From positions 641-64,640 of the forward strand of contig NZ_JAKKUV010000012.1 in the NCBI RefSeq assembly GCF_021864465.1: a stretch of DNA of 64,000 bases. The letters are read 5' to 3'. This document shows positions 52,522 to 60,857 of the stretch, piece after piece. The stretch is from Hyphobacterium sp. SN044. GTDB taxonomy: Bacteria > Pseudomonadota > Alphaproteobacteria > Caulobacterales > Maricaulaceae. Position 1 is the stretch's first letter. Every line of letters starts with the position of its first letter. Position numbers and translations under genes: made by a program. The notes beneath the pieces were generated by a model, which did not search any database, had not been told where the DNA came from, and saw only the letters and a program-made list of their open reading frames with translations.

Positions 52522-54303
52522 ATGACCTTCCGCGCGCCCGTTCAGGACATCCGCTTCGCCCTCGACGAGATTGCCGCCATGGACGGCCTCAAGGCCTCCG
52601 GCGCGTTTCCGGAACTGTCCGAGGATCTGACCACCGCCATTCTCGACGAGGCCGCGAAGTTCGCCAACGACGTTCTGGCCCCGCTGAATCGCACTGGCGA
52701 CCAGCAGGGCTGCACGCTGAAGGACGGGGTCGTAACGACCCCGAAGGGCTTCAAGGACGCCTACGCGAAATATGTCGAAGGCGGCTGGCAGGGGCTGCAA
52801 TTCCCCGCCGAGGCCGGCGGCATGGGCCTGCCGCGCGTTCTGGGCATGGCGGTGATGGAGATGATGCAGTCGGCCAACATGGCCTTCAGCCTGGGTCCGA
52901 TGCTGACCAATTCCGCGATCGAGGCGCTGCTGGTCAACGGCACGGACGAACAGAAGGCGCTCTACCTGCCGCGCATCATCACGGGCGAATGGTCCTCGAC
53001 CATGCAGCTCACCGAGCCGCAAGCCGGGTCCGATGTCGGTCTCCTGAAGACCAAGGCCGAACCCAATGACGACGGCAGCTGGTCGATCACGGGACAGAAA
53101 ATCTACATCACCTGGGGCGAGCACGACTGTGCCGAGAACATCATCCACCCGGTGCTGGCGCGGACGCCGGGGGCGCCGGACGGCACGAAGGGCATTTCGC
53201 TTTTCCTGATCCCGAAATTCCTGCCCGATGCGGAGGGCAATCCGGGCGAGCGCAATTCGATCCAGGCGATCGGCCTTGAACACAAGATGGGCATTCACGG
53301 CAGCCCGACCTGCGTCATGGAAATGGACAAGGCCAAGGGCTGGCTGATCGGGCCGGAGCTCGGCGGCATGGCGGCGATGTTCATCATGATGAATTCCGCG
53401 CGCCTCGCCGTGGGGGTTCAGGGTGTCGGCATTGCCGAGCGCGCCTATCAGCATGCGCTGGCCTATGCGCAGGAGCGCCGCCAGGGCCGCGCGCCGGACG
53501 CCGATGGCCCGGCGCCGCATCCGATCATCGAACACCCGGACGTGCGCCGCATGCTGGCGACGATGAAGGCCAAGACCGAGGCCGCGCGGGCGATCTGCTA
53601 TCTGTGTGCCGTGTCCGCCGACGAGGCCGAGCACGAGGAGAGCGAAGAGGATCGCGCCTTCGCCAAGCGGCGCGAGGAATTCCTGACGCCGATTGCAAAG
53701 GCCTGGGCGACCGATGTCGGCGTCGAGGTGTCCTCGCTCGGCATCCAGGTGCATGGCGGGATGGGCTTCATCGAGGAGACAGGCGCCGCCCAGCACTACC
53801 GCGATGCGCGTATCGCCCCGATCTATGAAGGCACGAACGGGATCCAGGCGATCGACCTGATCGGCCGCAAGCTTTCCATGGGCGGCGGTGCGGCGTTGAA
53901 GGAGTTGCTGGAGGACATCCGCCAGACGGTCGAGGACTGCGCGACGTCGTCCAATCCGGAACTGCCGGAACTGGCCAAGCGGCTGAAACCCGCAGCCGAC
54001 GCGTTCGAAACGGCCGCGAAATGGCTGATGACCTGCGAAGACCGGGCCGACGCGCTGTCCGGCGCGACCGAATTTCTGGCCCTGTCCGGCGATGTGATCG
54101 GCGGCTGGCTGCTGTGTATCGGTGCCGTTGCCGCACAGCGCCGCCTGAAGGAAGGGCAGGGCGACGAGGATTATGCCGAAAGCCGGATCGAAATCGCCCG
54201 TTTCTATGCCGAGACCGTCCTGACGCAGGCCCCGGGCAAGCTCGATTCAATCCGCGTCGGATATGAGTGCCTGCCCGACGACCTCGCGCTCGGGATAAAC
54301 TAG
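52522..54303 (+). CDS. Acyl-CoA dehydrogenase (DmdC-like, with C-terminal domain)
   Basis: 593-residue flavoenzyme of the larger acyl-CoA dehydrogenase subfamily, which carries an extra C-terminal domain beyond the usual 380-residue core. FAD/substrate motifs: MQLTEPQAGSDVGLLKTKA, ITGQKIYITWGEHD, GNPGERNSIQAIGLEHKMGIHGSPTC, and QVHGGMGFIEETGAAQHYRDARIAPIYEGTNGIQA with the Glu of the active site. Similar proteins act on medium or branched acyl-CoAs and include the DMSP-pathway enzyme DmdC; the substrate here is unresolved. Electrons should pass through ETF to the ETF-QO at 11.9 kb. The stop overlaps the convergent DUF4870 gene by 4 nt. Confidence 0.92.
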   Translation: MTFRAPVQDIRFALDEIAAMDGLKASGAFPELSEDLTTAILDEAAKFANDVLAPLNRTGDQQGCTLKDGVVTTPKGFKDAYAKYVEGGWQGLQFPAEAGGMGLPRVLGMAVMEMMQSANMAFSLGPMLTNSAIEALLVNGTDEQKALYLPRIITGEWSSTMQLTEPQAGSDVGLLKTKAEPNDDGSWSITGQKIYITWGEHDCAENIIHPVLARTPGAPDGTKGISLFLIPKFLPDAEGNPGERNSIQAIGLEHKMGIHGSPTCVMEMDKAKGWLIGPELGGMAAMFIMMNSARLAVGVQGVGIAERAYQHALAYAQERRQGRAPDADGPAPHPIIEHPDVRRMLATMKAKTEAARAICYLCAVSADEAEHEESEEDRAFAKRREEFLTPIAKAWATDVGVEVSSLGIQVHGGMGFIEETGAAQHYRDARIAPIYEGTNGIQAIDLIGRKLSMGGGAALKELLEDIRQTVEDCATSSNPELPELAKRLKPAADAFETAAKWLMTCEDRADALSGATEFLALSGDVIGGWLLCIGAVAAQRRLKEGQGDEDYAESRIEIARFYAETVLTQAPGKLDSIRVGYECLPDDLALGIN

Positions 54304-54686
54304 ACGAAGAAGGTCTTCTGATCGGGGTGCGGACGACCGTCGACGAGGCGGACGAGACCGATCGCGACCCGGATGATCATCCAGATCCCGAGGAGCAGCC
54401 AGATCAGCATGGCGACCGGGAGAAGGATGATGGTGATCGCGCAGATGATCGCGATGATGACGAGCGCGATCATGTAGATGAGCGTACGGATCTGGAATTC
54501 GTAGTGACCGGCCAGCCATGGGGCGGCCTTGTCCTTGCGCAGCAAGGCGATCAGCGCCCCCACGAGCACGGTCAGACCGTTGGCCGGGCCGAGCAGGTAC
54601 AAGACGTAGACAAGACCACAAAGAAGACGTTCGTCACGTTCGTCAGTCGCCGGTGTCGGTGCCGGATTCGGCTGGGTGTCGGTCAC
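54300..54686 (-). CDS. DUF4870-like membrane protein
   Basis: 128 residues. A polar Pro/Thr/Asp-rich N-terminus of about 17 residues is followed by predicted spans at about 25-45 and a long hydrophobic stretch at about 72-110 that probably makes two spans (ALVIIAIICAITIILLPVAM...). DUF4870-like. The start is a GTG at 54686: a strong GGAGG lies 7 nt in front of it, which favours it over the upstream ATG at 54746. The C-terminus (VDGRPHPDQKTFFV) faces the cytoplasm. Function unknown. The end overlaps the acyl-CoA dehydrogenase stop by 4 nt. Confidence 0.75.
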   Translation of the reverse strand: MTDTQPNPAPTPATDERDERLLCGLVYVLYLLGPANGLTVLVGALIALLRKDKAAPWLAGHYEFQIRTLIYMIALVIIAIICAITIILLPVAMLIWLLLGIWMIIRVAIGLVRLVDGRPHPDQKTFFV

Positions 54687-54870
54687 TTGCGGGCCTCCAA
54701 TCCTCGCTCTCGGGGTGATCTTATCCCCGTATTCGCCTGCCGTCACAACGCCGGTTCGTGCGCCCGTGTTCCGGAGGCGCGAAGTGGCGGAAAGACTTGA
54801 GTTCGCGGCGTCCGGGCCGCACCATGCCGTCCGCCGGACCGTATCTGCCGGTGATCAAGGGAAATCCAGC

Positions 54871-55089
54871 GTGCAATCGAACCTGATGACGAGCTTCGCC
54901 TACGGGCTGGCCTTTGCCGGTCTGGGCCTCTGGGCCCTGCTGGCGGCCGCGACCGGCTTGTTCGGTGTGCAGATCGCCTACCCGTTCAGCATCGTCTGGG
55001 TGGTTGCCGCGGTGCTTCCGGCGCTGGGGATAGCCATGTTGTTCCTGATCGCGACGGCCGGACGCGAAGACGAGGAGGCCGGGTCATGA
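54871..55089 (+). CDS. Small two-span membrane protein
   Basis: 72 residues with two predicted transmembrane segments (about 10-30, FAYGLAFAGLGLWALLAAATG, and 38-63, including YPFSIVWVVAAVLPALGIAML) and a short acidic C-terminus. The GTG at 54871 is preceded at about 9 nt by AAGGGA and starts just before the first span; ATG 54886 is an alternative. No family name is recognised. The gene overlaps ybjQ by 4 nt, and ybjQ in turn overlaps lepB by 4 nt, so this appears to be the first gene of a coupled trio. Confidence 0.6.
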   Translation: MQSNLMTSFAYGLAFAGLGLWALLAAATGLFGVQIAYPFSIVWVVAAVLPALGIAMLFLIATAGREDEEAGS

Positions 55090-55400
55090 TCGTGACGATG
55101 AGCCCGGAGGTGCCGGGGCGCGAGATCGGTGAAGTGGTTGGCATTGCACGCGGAAATATCGTCCGCGCGCGCTTCTTCGGCCGCGATTTCATCGCCGGGC
55201 TTCGCAATATCGTGGGCGGCGAAGTGAACGAATATTCCGAGCTGCTCGAAGAGGCTCGCCACACTGCCTTTGACCGAATGGTCACAGATGCCGGAAATAT
55301 GGGCGCGGATGCGATCGTAAGCTTCCGGTTCACCACCTCCGCCATTATGGAGGGGACTGCTGAAATTCTGGCTTACGGGACCGCGGTCAAATTCAAATGA
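55086..55400 (+). CDS. YbjQ-family (heavy-metal-binding domain) protein
   Basis: 104 residues matching the YbjQ/DUF74 family: a small pentameric alpha/beta protein sometimes labelled a heavy-metal-binding protein, without a defined function. Recognisable blocks are VPGREIGEVVGIARGNIVRA, GLRNIVGGEVNEYSELLEEARHTAFDRMV, GNMGADAIVSFRFTTSAIM and the C-terminal EILAYGTAVKF. The gene is coupled on both sides by 4-nt overlaps to a small membrane protein and to lepB. Association with a signal peptidase may indicate envelope or secretion stress, but that is inference. Confidence 0.9.
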   Translation: MIVTMSPEVPGREIGEVVGIARGNIVRARFFGRDFIAGLRNIVGGEVNEYSELLEEARHTAFDRMVTDAGNMGADAIVSFRFTTSAIMEGTAEILAYGTAVKFK

Positions 55401-56158
55401 AATCATTCGTGGAAAGACTGACGAAGAACGCTTCGAGCGAAGTGGGTGAAACGCTTCGCTTTATCGGCGGCGTGATCGGCGTCTGGTTCGTGATCGTCAC
55501 CTTCCTCTTCGCACCCTTCCACATCCCGTCGGAAAGCATGCAGCCCTCGCTCGAGGTCGGCGACCGGGTACTGGTGTCGAAGTGGTCCTATGGCTATTCG
55601 CGCCACTCGTTGCCGCTGGGCCTCGGCTACCGCCTGCCGGACAGCTGGGATGCGCGCATCCTGCCCCGGACGCCGGAGCGCGGCGATGTCGTGGTGTTCC
55701 GCAATCCGGAGCAGGAGCGCAATCTGATCAAGCGTGTCATCGGCCTGCCGGGCGATACTATCCTCGTGCGGGAAGGCCGCCTGTACATCAATGGCGAGAT
55801 GGTCGAGCGCCGCGAGATCGAAACCCGCGAATACCGCTCCCACGAAGGCCAGATGTACGCCGTGACTCTCTACGAAGAGACGCTGCCGAACGGCGTGACT
55901 CACCCGATCTACGAGATCGGCGACGGCGGTGGACTAGACAATGCCGGCCCGTTCCAGGTGCCGGAAGGCTATCTCTTCATGATGGGCGACAACCGCGACC
56001 GTTCGACCGACAGCCGCATCCCGCCGCAGCAGGGGCCGGGCTATGTCCGCCTCGACGAGGTGGTCGGCCGCGCCGAGACGGTGATGTTCACCTTCAACCG
56101 CTGCCGCCGGGAAGAGGGCCTGCACTGCCCGACCGGCCGGGTGTGGCGCGGGCTGTAG
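55397..56158 (+). CDS. lepB: Signal peptidase I
   Basis: 253-residue membrane-anchored Ser/Lys peptidase that removes Sec and Tat signal peptides. A single N-terminal transmembrane segment (about 22-40) is followed by box B, HIPSESMQPSL, with catalytic Ser 47. Box D, NLIKRVIGLPGD, holds the catalytic Lys (K112), and box E, MMGDNRDRSTDSR, lies near residue 200. An insert near residues 66-90 and the CRREEGLHCPT tail are unlike canonical short LepB. It could be a second, specialised signal peptidase, since the housekeeping lepB usually neighbours rnc. It is the last of the membrane protein-ybjQ-lepB trio. Confidence 0.92.
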   Translation: MKSFVERLTKNASSEVGETLRFIGGVIGVWFVIVTFLFAPFHIPSESMQPSLEVGDRVLVSKWSYGYSRHSLPLGLGYRLPDSWDARILPRTPERGDVVVFRNPEQERNLIKRVIGLPGDTILVREGRLYINGEMVERREIETREYRSHEGQMYAVTLYEETLPNGVTHPIYEIGDGGGLDNAGPFQVPEGYLFMMGDNRDRSTDSRIPPQQGPGYVRLDEVVGRAETVMFTFNRCRREEGLHCPTGRVWRGL

Positions 56159-56196
56159 GGGCGGTCTAGTCTCTCCTGAAAACTGGGGAGAATCTC

Positions 56197-57066
56197 ATGT
56201 CGCTCAAAGGGAAAACCCTTTTCATTACCGGCGCAAGCCGGGGGATCGGCCTTGCCATCGCGGAGCGCTGTGCGCGCGACGGTGCGAACATCGTGGTGGC
56301 GGCGAAGACTGACAGCCCGAATCCGAAACTGCCGGGCACGATCCATTCCGCTGCCGAGGCGATCGAGAAGGCCGGTGGTCAGGCGCTGCCGGTGGTGTGC
56401 GACATCCGCGACGAATCCTCGGTCGAGGCGGCGGTCCAGGCCGCGGTGGACCGCTTCGGCGGGATCGACATCGTCGTGAACAACGCCTCGGCGATCTTCC
56501 CGCGCGGCACGGCGGACACGCCGATGAAGCGCTACGATTTGATGCACCAGGTCAATGCGCGCGGCACCTTCCTCGTGACCCAGAAATGCCTGCCGTATCT
56601 GGAGAAGGCCGAAAACCCGCACATCCTCGCCCTGTCGCCGCCGCTCGACATGCGCGAGATGTGGTTCGCGCCGCATGTCGCCTATACCAGCGCGAAATAC
56701 GGGATGAGCCTGTGCATTCTGGGCTGGGCGGGTGAGTTCAAGGGCCGCATCGCCGCGAACGCGATCTGGCCGCGGACCGCGGTCGCCACGGCCGCCATTT
56801 CGAATGTGCTGGCGGGTGAGGAAGCGTTCCGGAACTGCCGCAAGCCTGAGATCCTCGCCGACACAGCTTATCTGGTGCTGAACAAGCCGAAGGATTTCAC
56901 CGGCAATTTCATCATCGACGACACTTTCCTGGTGTCGGAAGGGATCACGGATCTCGACCAGTACGCGGTTGATCCGTCTCAGGAATTGCTGCCCGACTTC
57001 TTCGTGCCGGACGAGCCGCCGGCACCCGAGGGCGTGAAGATCATGAATGTGACCCTGGGTCACTGA
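56197..57066 (+). CDS. SDR-family oxidoreductase (HSDL2-like)
   Basis: 289-residue short-chain dehydrogenase. The N-terminal cofactor motif is FITGASRGIGLAIAERCARDGANIV, followed by AKTDSPNPKLPGTIHSAAEAI, which is distinctive of the HSDL2-like/C-terminal SCP2 branch without the SCP2 domain. NNASAIFPRGT comes next. The active-site segment is ILALSPP...YTSAKYGMSLC, with Tyr and Lys present. AVATAAISNVL and a C-terminal tail follow. Members reduce carbonyls of fatty or steroid-type substrates; the substrate is unknown. GGGGAG lies in front of the ATG, and it has its own upstream gap after lepB. Confidence 0.88.
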   Translation: MSLKGKTLFITGASRGIGLAIAERCARDGANIVVAAKTDSPNPKLPGTIHSAAEAIEKAGGQALPVVCDIRDESSVEAAVQAAVDRFGGIDIVVNNASAIFPRGTADTPMKRYDLMHQVNARGTFLVTQKCLPYLEKAENPHILALSPPLDMREMWFAPHVAYTSAKYGMSLCILGWAGEFKGRIAANAIWPRTAVATAAISNVLAGEEAFRNCRKPEILADTAYLVLNKPKDFTGNFIIDDTFLVSEGITDLDQYAVDPSQELLPDFFVPDEPPAPEGVKIMNVTLGH

Positions 57067-57156
57067 CGCCGATCATTACAACCGGCCGAAAAATGTGATT
57101 TGCGCGCGGACCGAACCGCGCGCATAGCCCCGCGCCTTTGGTGTGAGGAGCCGGTG

Positions 57157-57564
57157 ATGCTGCTCGTGAAAACCTATGTCGATTCCAGTTCGATCGAGGG
57201 CGTCGGGGTGTTCGCCGCGGAGCCGATCACGAAGGGCACTAAGGTCTGGCGGTTCGAGCCGGGTCTCGACCGCCTTTTGAGCGAGGCCGACATCGCGCAT
57301 TGGCCGGACGCGGCGCGCGATTTCCTTGGCCGCTATGCCTATGTGAATGACGAGCGTCCGGGCGTTTTCGTGCTCGACGGCGACCATGGCCGCTTCATGA
57401 ACCACGCCGACAACCCCAATACCGACTATGCCGATCCGGCAGCGGGCTATGCGACTCGCGACATTGCCGCCGGTGAGGAGCTGACCTGCGACTATGGCCA
57501 GTTCTATGCCAGCCATGATTTCCTGCCGTCCCTGACCGGGCAATTCGGATCGAAGAAGGACTGA
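57157..57564 (+). CDS. SET-domain protein (first of tandem pair)
   Basis: 135-residue minimal SET-domain protein, predicted S-adenosylmethionine-dependent lysine methyltransferase. The family blocks are present: N-terminal SSIEGVGVFAAEPITKGTKVWRFEP with the GxG AdoMet motif, RFMNHADNPNTDY (NHxxxPN pseudoknot) and AAGEELTCDYGQF with the catalytic Tyr. A short SET-I insert lies between. The C-terminal tail lacks the Cys-rich post-SET domain. A GAGGAG Shine-Dalgarno precedes the ATG at 57157, which is preferred to the in-frame GTG three nt earlier. Another SET gene starts 5 nt after its stop, and an HDAC-family gene follows. The protein substrate is unknown. Confidence 0.88.
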   Translation: MLLVKTYVDSSSIEGVGVFAAEPITKGTKVWRFEPGLDRLLSEADIAHWPDAARDFLGRYAYVNDERPGVFVLDGDHGRFMNHADNPNTDYADPAAGYATRDIAAGEELTCDYGQFYASHDFLPSLTGQFGSKKD

Positions 57565-57569
57565 CCGCC

Positions 57570-57941
57570 ATGATGCTCGTGAAAGCCCAGCTCAAGGAAT
57601 CGCCGATCGAGGGGATTGGCGTGTTCGCCGCCGAACCGATCGCGAAGGGCGCGGTCGTGTGGCAGTTCGAACCCCAGTTCGACAAGGAGATCGCGCGCGA
57701 CTTCTACGAGAACGCGACCGGCCGGCTGCGCGACTATCTCGACCGCTATTCCTATTTCAAGCCGGGCGATGACAGCGTCCTGGTGCTCGAAGGCGATGAA
57801 GGCCGCTATCTGAACCACACGACAGACCCGAACACGGATTTCTCCGGGTGGCCGGTTGCGGTGGCGCTGCGCGACATTGCGCCGGGCGAGGAAATCACCT
57901 GCGACTACTCGACCTTCTGCCCGGGCTACGAGCTCTACTAG
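57570..57941 (+). CDS. SET-domain protein (second of tandem pair)
   Basis: 123-residue minimal SET protein, paralogue of the preceding gene: shared MLVK start, SPIEGIGVFAAEPIAKGAVVWQFEP, RYLNHTTDPNTDF and APGEEITCDYSTF. The catalytic Tyr is in CDYSTF. It lacks the longer C-terminal tail of the first copy, and the intervening SET-I region differs (DKEIARDFYENATGRLRDYLDRYSYF). The 5-nt gap indicates co-transcription. The pair is followed 52 nt later by the HDAC-like gene. The function is unproven; bacterial SET proteins have been described acting on ribosomal or other proteins. Confidence 0.87.
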   Translation: MMLVKAQLKESPIEGIGVFAAEPIAKGAVVWQFEPQFDKEIARDFYENATGRLRDYLDRYSYFKPGDDSVLVLEGDEGRYLNHTTDPNTDFSGWPVAVALRDIAPGEEITCDYSTFCPGYELY

Positions 57942-57993
57942 ACCGTACAACATTCGGTGTGGCGCGGGCGGGCGGCCTTGCTAATCTGCCCGC

Positions 57994-58926
57994 ATGCGCA
58001 CACTGATCGTCACATCCGAAGCCGGTTACGACCACCGCATTCCGCCTGCCCATGCCGAGCAGCCGCAAAGGCTGCGCGCCGTCATGGACGCGCTGGCTGA
58101 AGCGCCGCTGGACCGGCTGAAACGCGCCGAGGCGCGCGCAGCGAGCCGCGGCGATCTGACCCGGGTCCACACTGAAGACCATGTCGACCGGGTCGCGGCG
58201 TGCGAGCCCGATGATGACGGGCTGACCGGGCTCGACTGGGACACGTATATGACGAAGGGCAGTTGGAAGGCCGCCCTGCACGCCGCCGGGTCGGGTCTGA
58301 CCGCCGTCGACGCCGTGATGAAGGACGAGGCCGAGGCGGCGTTCTGCGCGGTCCGACCGCCGGGCCATCATGCCGAACGGGCGCGTCCGATGGGGTTCTG
58401 CCTGTTCAACAATGTCGCCGTGGCGGCGATGTATGCGCTCGAGGCGCACGGGCTCGACCGTGTCGCCATCGTCGATATCGACGTGCATCACGGCAATGGC
58501 AGCCAGGAGCTGGCCGAGCGCGAATCGCGTGTTTTCTTCGCTTCCATCCATCAGGCTCCGCTTTATCCGGGTACGGGACGCGCCGAGGAAACCGGGCTCA
58601 ACGGCAATGTCGTGAATGTGCCGGTCCCGGCCGGAACGACGGGCGAGGAATGGCGTGCCGCGATCGAGCGCGACATCCTGCCGGCGCTCGAATCCTTCGA
58701 CCCGGAACTGCTTTTCATCTCCGCGGGTTTTGATGCGCATGCTGCCGATCCGCTGGCCGGGCTGACACTCGATGAGCGCGATTACGCATGGGCCGGGCGC
58801 AAGTTCGCGGAATTCAGGGGGAAAAGCGGCGTTGCGCGGCTTGTCTGCCTTCTGGAGGGAGGCTACGACTTGGGAGCGCTGGGGCGGTCTGCGGCCGTCT
58901 TCACGCAAGCGCTGGCCGAGGCGTGA
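57994..58926 (+). CDS. Histone-deacetylase-family protein (class II-like)
   Basis: 310-residue zinc hydrolase of the arginase/deacetylase fold. The active-site residues are visible: charge-relay His pair H125-H126 in RPPGHHAERA, the zinc ligands in IVDIDVHHGNGSQE (D163 and H165 positions) and in LFISAGFDAHAADP, and the C-terminal LLEGGYDLGAL. It resembles bacterial acetylpolyamine or acetyl-lysine deacetylases; which of these is unknown. The following gene start overlaps its stop by 4 nt. The HDAC-phosphatase-xseB-ispA-dxs order is known from other alphaproteobacteria, while the SET pair in front is less common. Confidence 0.92.
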   Translation: MRTLIVTSEAGYDHRIPPAHAEQPQRLRAVMDALAEAPLDRLKRAEARAASRGDLTRVHTEDHVDRVAACEPDDDGLTGLDWDTYMTKGSWKAALHAAGSGLTAVDAVMKDEAEAAFCAVRPPGHHAERARPMGFCLFNNVAVAAMYALEAHGLDRVAIVDIDVHHGNGSQELAERESRVFFASIHQAPLYPGTGRAEETGLNGNVVNVPVPAGTTGEEWRAAIERDILPALESFDPELLFISAGFDAHAADPLAGLTLDERDYAWAGRKFAEFRGKSGVARLVCLLEGGYDLGALGRSAAVFTQALAEA

Positions 58927-59570
58927 CGGGGACCACGGCAAGCGTTCCGGCGAAACCCCTGCCCAATCCGGACATGACACGGACAAAACCGACACCAGAC
59001 CTGCCGGGCTCGATCACCATCGCCCGGCACGGCCGCCCCGACATGGATCGCAAGACCCGTGTCGACTGGCGCGGCTATGAGGACTGGTGGGCAGACTATG
59101 ACCGCGCCGGTCTCGCGCCCGAGCAGGCGCCGCCGCCGGAACTGATCGCGGCCGGACAGGAAGCCAGGGTTATCTTCGCCAGCACGCTGCCGCGTGCCAT
59201 TGAAACCGCCCGCGAGGCCGCGCCGGGACGCGAAATCGTCATCGACCCGGTTTTCGTCGAAGCGCCCTTGCCGCCGCCGACACTGCCGGGTCAGTTTCCC
59301 GCGCACACCTGGAATGTGTTTGCCCGGACAGCTTGGTGGTGCGGCATGGCCCGTGGTCAGGAAAGCCGCCGGCAGGCCGAATTGCGCGCCGAAGCCGCGG
59401 CCGCGCGCCTGATCGAGGCCGCGCAGTCCGGCCCGGTCCTGCTGTGTGCGCATGGCTGGTTCAACCGCATGATGCGCCCGGTTCTGCGCAGTCTGGGATG
59501 GCGCTGCGTGCGCGATGGCGGCGATTATTACTGGACCCACAGACGTTATGAGTTCCGGCCGGACAGATAG
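58923..59570 (+). CDS. Histidine phosphatase family protein
   Basis: 215 residues from the GTG overlapping the HDAC stop by 4 nt (GTGA). An in-frame ATG at 58974 would give 198 residues; neither has a strong Shine-Dalgarno, and the coupled GTG is taken. The phosphoglycerate mutase-like fold is shown by IARHGRPDM with the phospho-accepting His, by FASTLPRAIETA, by the acidic position in VEAPLPPP, and by the second His in LLCAHGWFNRMMRPVLR. It should be a phosphatase or mutase of unknown substrate. A terminator-like hairpin follows its stop. Confidence 0.85.
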   Translation: MTGTTASVPAKPLPNPDMTRTKPTPDLPGSITIARHGRPDMDRKTRVDWRGYEDWWADYDRAGLAPEQAPPPELIAAGQEARVIFASTLPRAIETAREAAPGREIVIDPVFVEAPLPPPTLPGQFPAHTWNVFARTAWWCGMARGQESRRQAELRAEAAAARLIEAAQSGPVLLCAHGWFNRMMRPVLRSLGWRCVRDGGDYYWTHRRYEFRPDR

Positions 59571-59580
59571 TGCAGGTTAA

Positions 59581-59608
59581 CGCGTTGCCGCGCGGCAACG
59601 CGGTTTCT
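59581..59608 (+). terminator. Probable Rho-independent terminator after the phosphatase gene
   Basis: A perfect 9-bp stem, CGCGTTGCC / GGCAACGCG, with a 4-nt loop, followed by GTTTCT. The U-tract is short, so the efficiency is uncertain. Confidence 0.6.
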
Positions 59609-59646
59609 ATGGTGCGTCCGATCCCGGCAGATTTCGAGGAGGCCCC

Positions 59647-59886
59647 ATGAGCCAGGCCGATATTGAATCGATGAGTTTCGAGGCGGCGCTGGCCGAGCTC
59701 GAATCGATTGTCGGCAAGCTCGAAAAGGGCGATGTCGAACTCGAACAGTCGATCGCGATCTATGAGCGCGGTGCGGCGCTCAAGGCGCATTGCGAGAAGA
59801 AGCTGCGCGAGGCCGAGCTGAAGGTCGAGAAGATTGTCGTCGGCAGCGGCGGATCGGTCTCGACCGAGCCTGCCGATCTGGACTGA
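59647..59886 (+). CDS. xseB: Exodeoxyribonuclease VII small subunit
   Basis: 79-residue small subunit of exonuclease VII. Six or so copies bind the XseA large subunit via coiled coil. The sequence has the conserved SFEAALAELESIVGKLEKGDVELEQSIAIYERGAALKAHCEKKLREAELKVEKI pattern (here in parts), with an acidic C-terminus. GAGGAGGCCCC precedes the ATG. It is followed after 69 nt by ispA, as is usual for alphaproteobacteria and enterobacteria (xseB-ispA-dxs). Confidence 0.95.
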   Translation: MSQADIESMSFEAALAELESIVGKLEKGDVELEQSIAIYERGAALKAHCEKKLREAELKVEKIVVGSGGSVSTEPADLD

Positions 59887-59955
59887 CGCCATCATGGCCC
59901 CGAAACGCCGTTCCAGCCATATTCGTCTGAACTTTCGCCCGATGCAGGTGGCCTG

Positions 59956-60843
59956 ATGGCTGATTTCGTCGGGGTTCTCGAGGAGGCGGCGGACCGGGTC
60001 ACGGTGGCGCTCGATGCGCTGCTGCCGCGGTCCGATGGCCCGGAAACCCGGGTCATGGAAGCGATGCGCTACGCGGCGCTCGGACCGGGCAAGCGGATCC
60101 GGCCCTTTCTGGCGATCGAGTGCGGGCGGCTGGTCAACGCCGAGGAGCGCAGCCTGCTGCGTTGCGCCGCAGCGCTGGAATGCGTCCACGCCTATTCGCT
60201 GATCCATGACGATCTGCCGTGTATGGACGATGATGACGTCCGGCGCGGCCGGGCAACGGTGCACCGCGAGTATGACGAGGCGACCGCGGTGCTGGCCGGC
60301 GACGCCCTGCTGACGCTCGCCTTCGAAATCCTCGCTCACCCGGATACGCACGGCAGTGCGGCGCGACGCTGCGAGCTGATCACGCGCATGGCGGCGGCAT
60401 CCGGCGCGCGCGGCATGGTCGGTGGCCAGATGATCGACATGTCCGATGACAAGAGCGACTGGGACATTGCGACGATCACCCGCATGCAGCGGATGAAGAC
60501 CGGTGCGCTAATCTCCTTCGCAACCGAGGTCGGGCCGATCCTGGCCGATTGCGAAGCCCCGGTGCGCCGCGCCTTCGAAGGCTTTGCCCATGACCTGGGT
60601 CTGGCCTTCCAGATCACCGACGACCTGCTGGATGTCGAGGGATCGAGCGCGGAGACCGGAAAGCGGACGCGCAAGGACGACAGTCAAGGAAAGGCCACGT
60701 TCGTCGGCATTCTGGGCGTTCAAGGGGCACGGGACCAGGCTGAACGGCTGATCGCGCAGGCGAAGGATCACCTTGATCCGTTCGGTGAGCGCGCACAGAT
60801 TCTGCGCGACGCTGCGGACTATGTCCTCACGCGGCGCGGGTAG
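59956..60843 (+). CDS. ispA: Farnesyl/geranylgeranyl diphosphate synthase IspA
   Basis: 295-residue short-chain trans-prenyltransferase making farnesyl (or geranylgeranyl) diphosphate from isopentenyl and dimethylallyl diphosphates. First Asp-rich motif [18 protein letters not shown] (DDxxxxD insertion type, bacterial FPP synthase), [16 protein letters not shown], the KTGALI block, and the second Asp motif [12 protein letters not shown]. The C-terminal Arg-Arg-Gly ends the family. It is 14 nt upstream of dxs. Its product feeds the long-chain polyprenyl synthase at 17.2-18.3 kb and undecaprenyl synthesis. Confidence 0.95.
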   Translation: MADFVGVLEEAADRVTVALDALLPRSDGPETRVMEAMRYAALGPGKRIRPFLAIECGRLVNAEERSLLRCAAALECVHAYSLIHDDLPCMDDDDVRRGRATVHREYDEATAVLAGDALLTLAFEILAHPDTHGSAARRCELITRMAAASGARGMVGGQMIDMSDDKSDWDIATITRMQRMKTGALISFATEVGPILADCEAPVRRAFEGFAHDLGLAFQITDDLLDVEGSSAETGKRTRKDDSQGKATFVGILGVQGARDQAERLIAQAKDHLDPFGERAQILRDAADYVLTRRG

Positions 60844-60857
60844 GAAAGGACATCCGA

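Noticed and set aside
57994-59570. HDAC-phosphatase pair as a new toxin or defence module
   Set aside because: This order in front of xseB-ispA-dxs is a familiar alphaproteobacterial arrangement, so the pair alone is not evidence for a new system.
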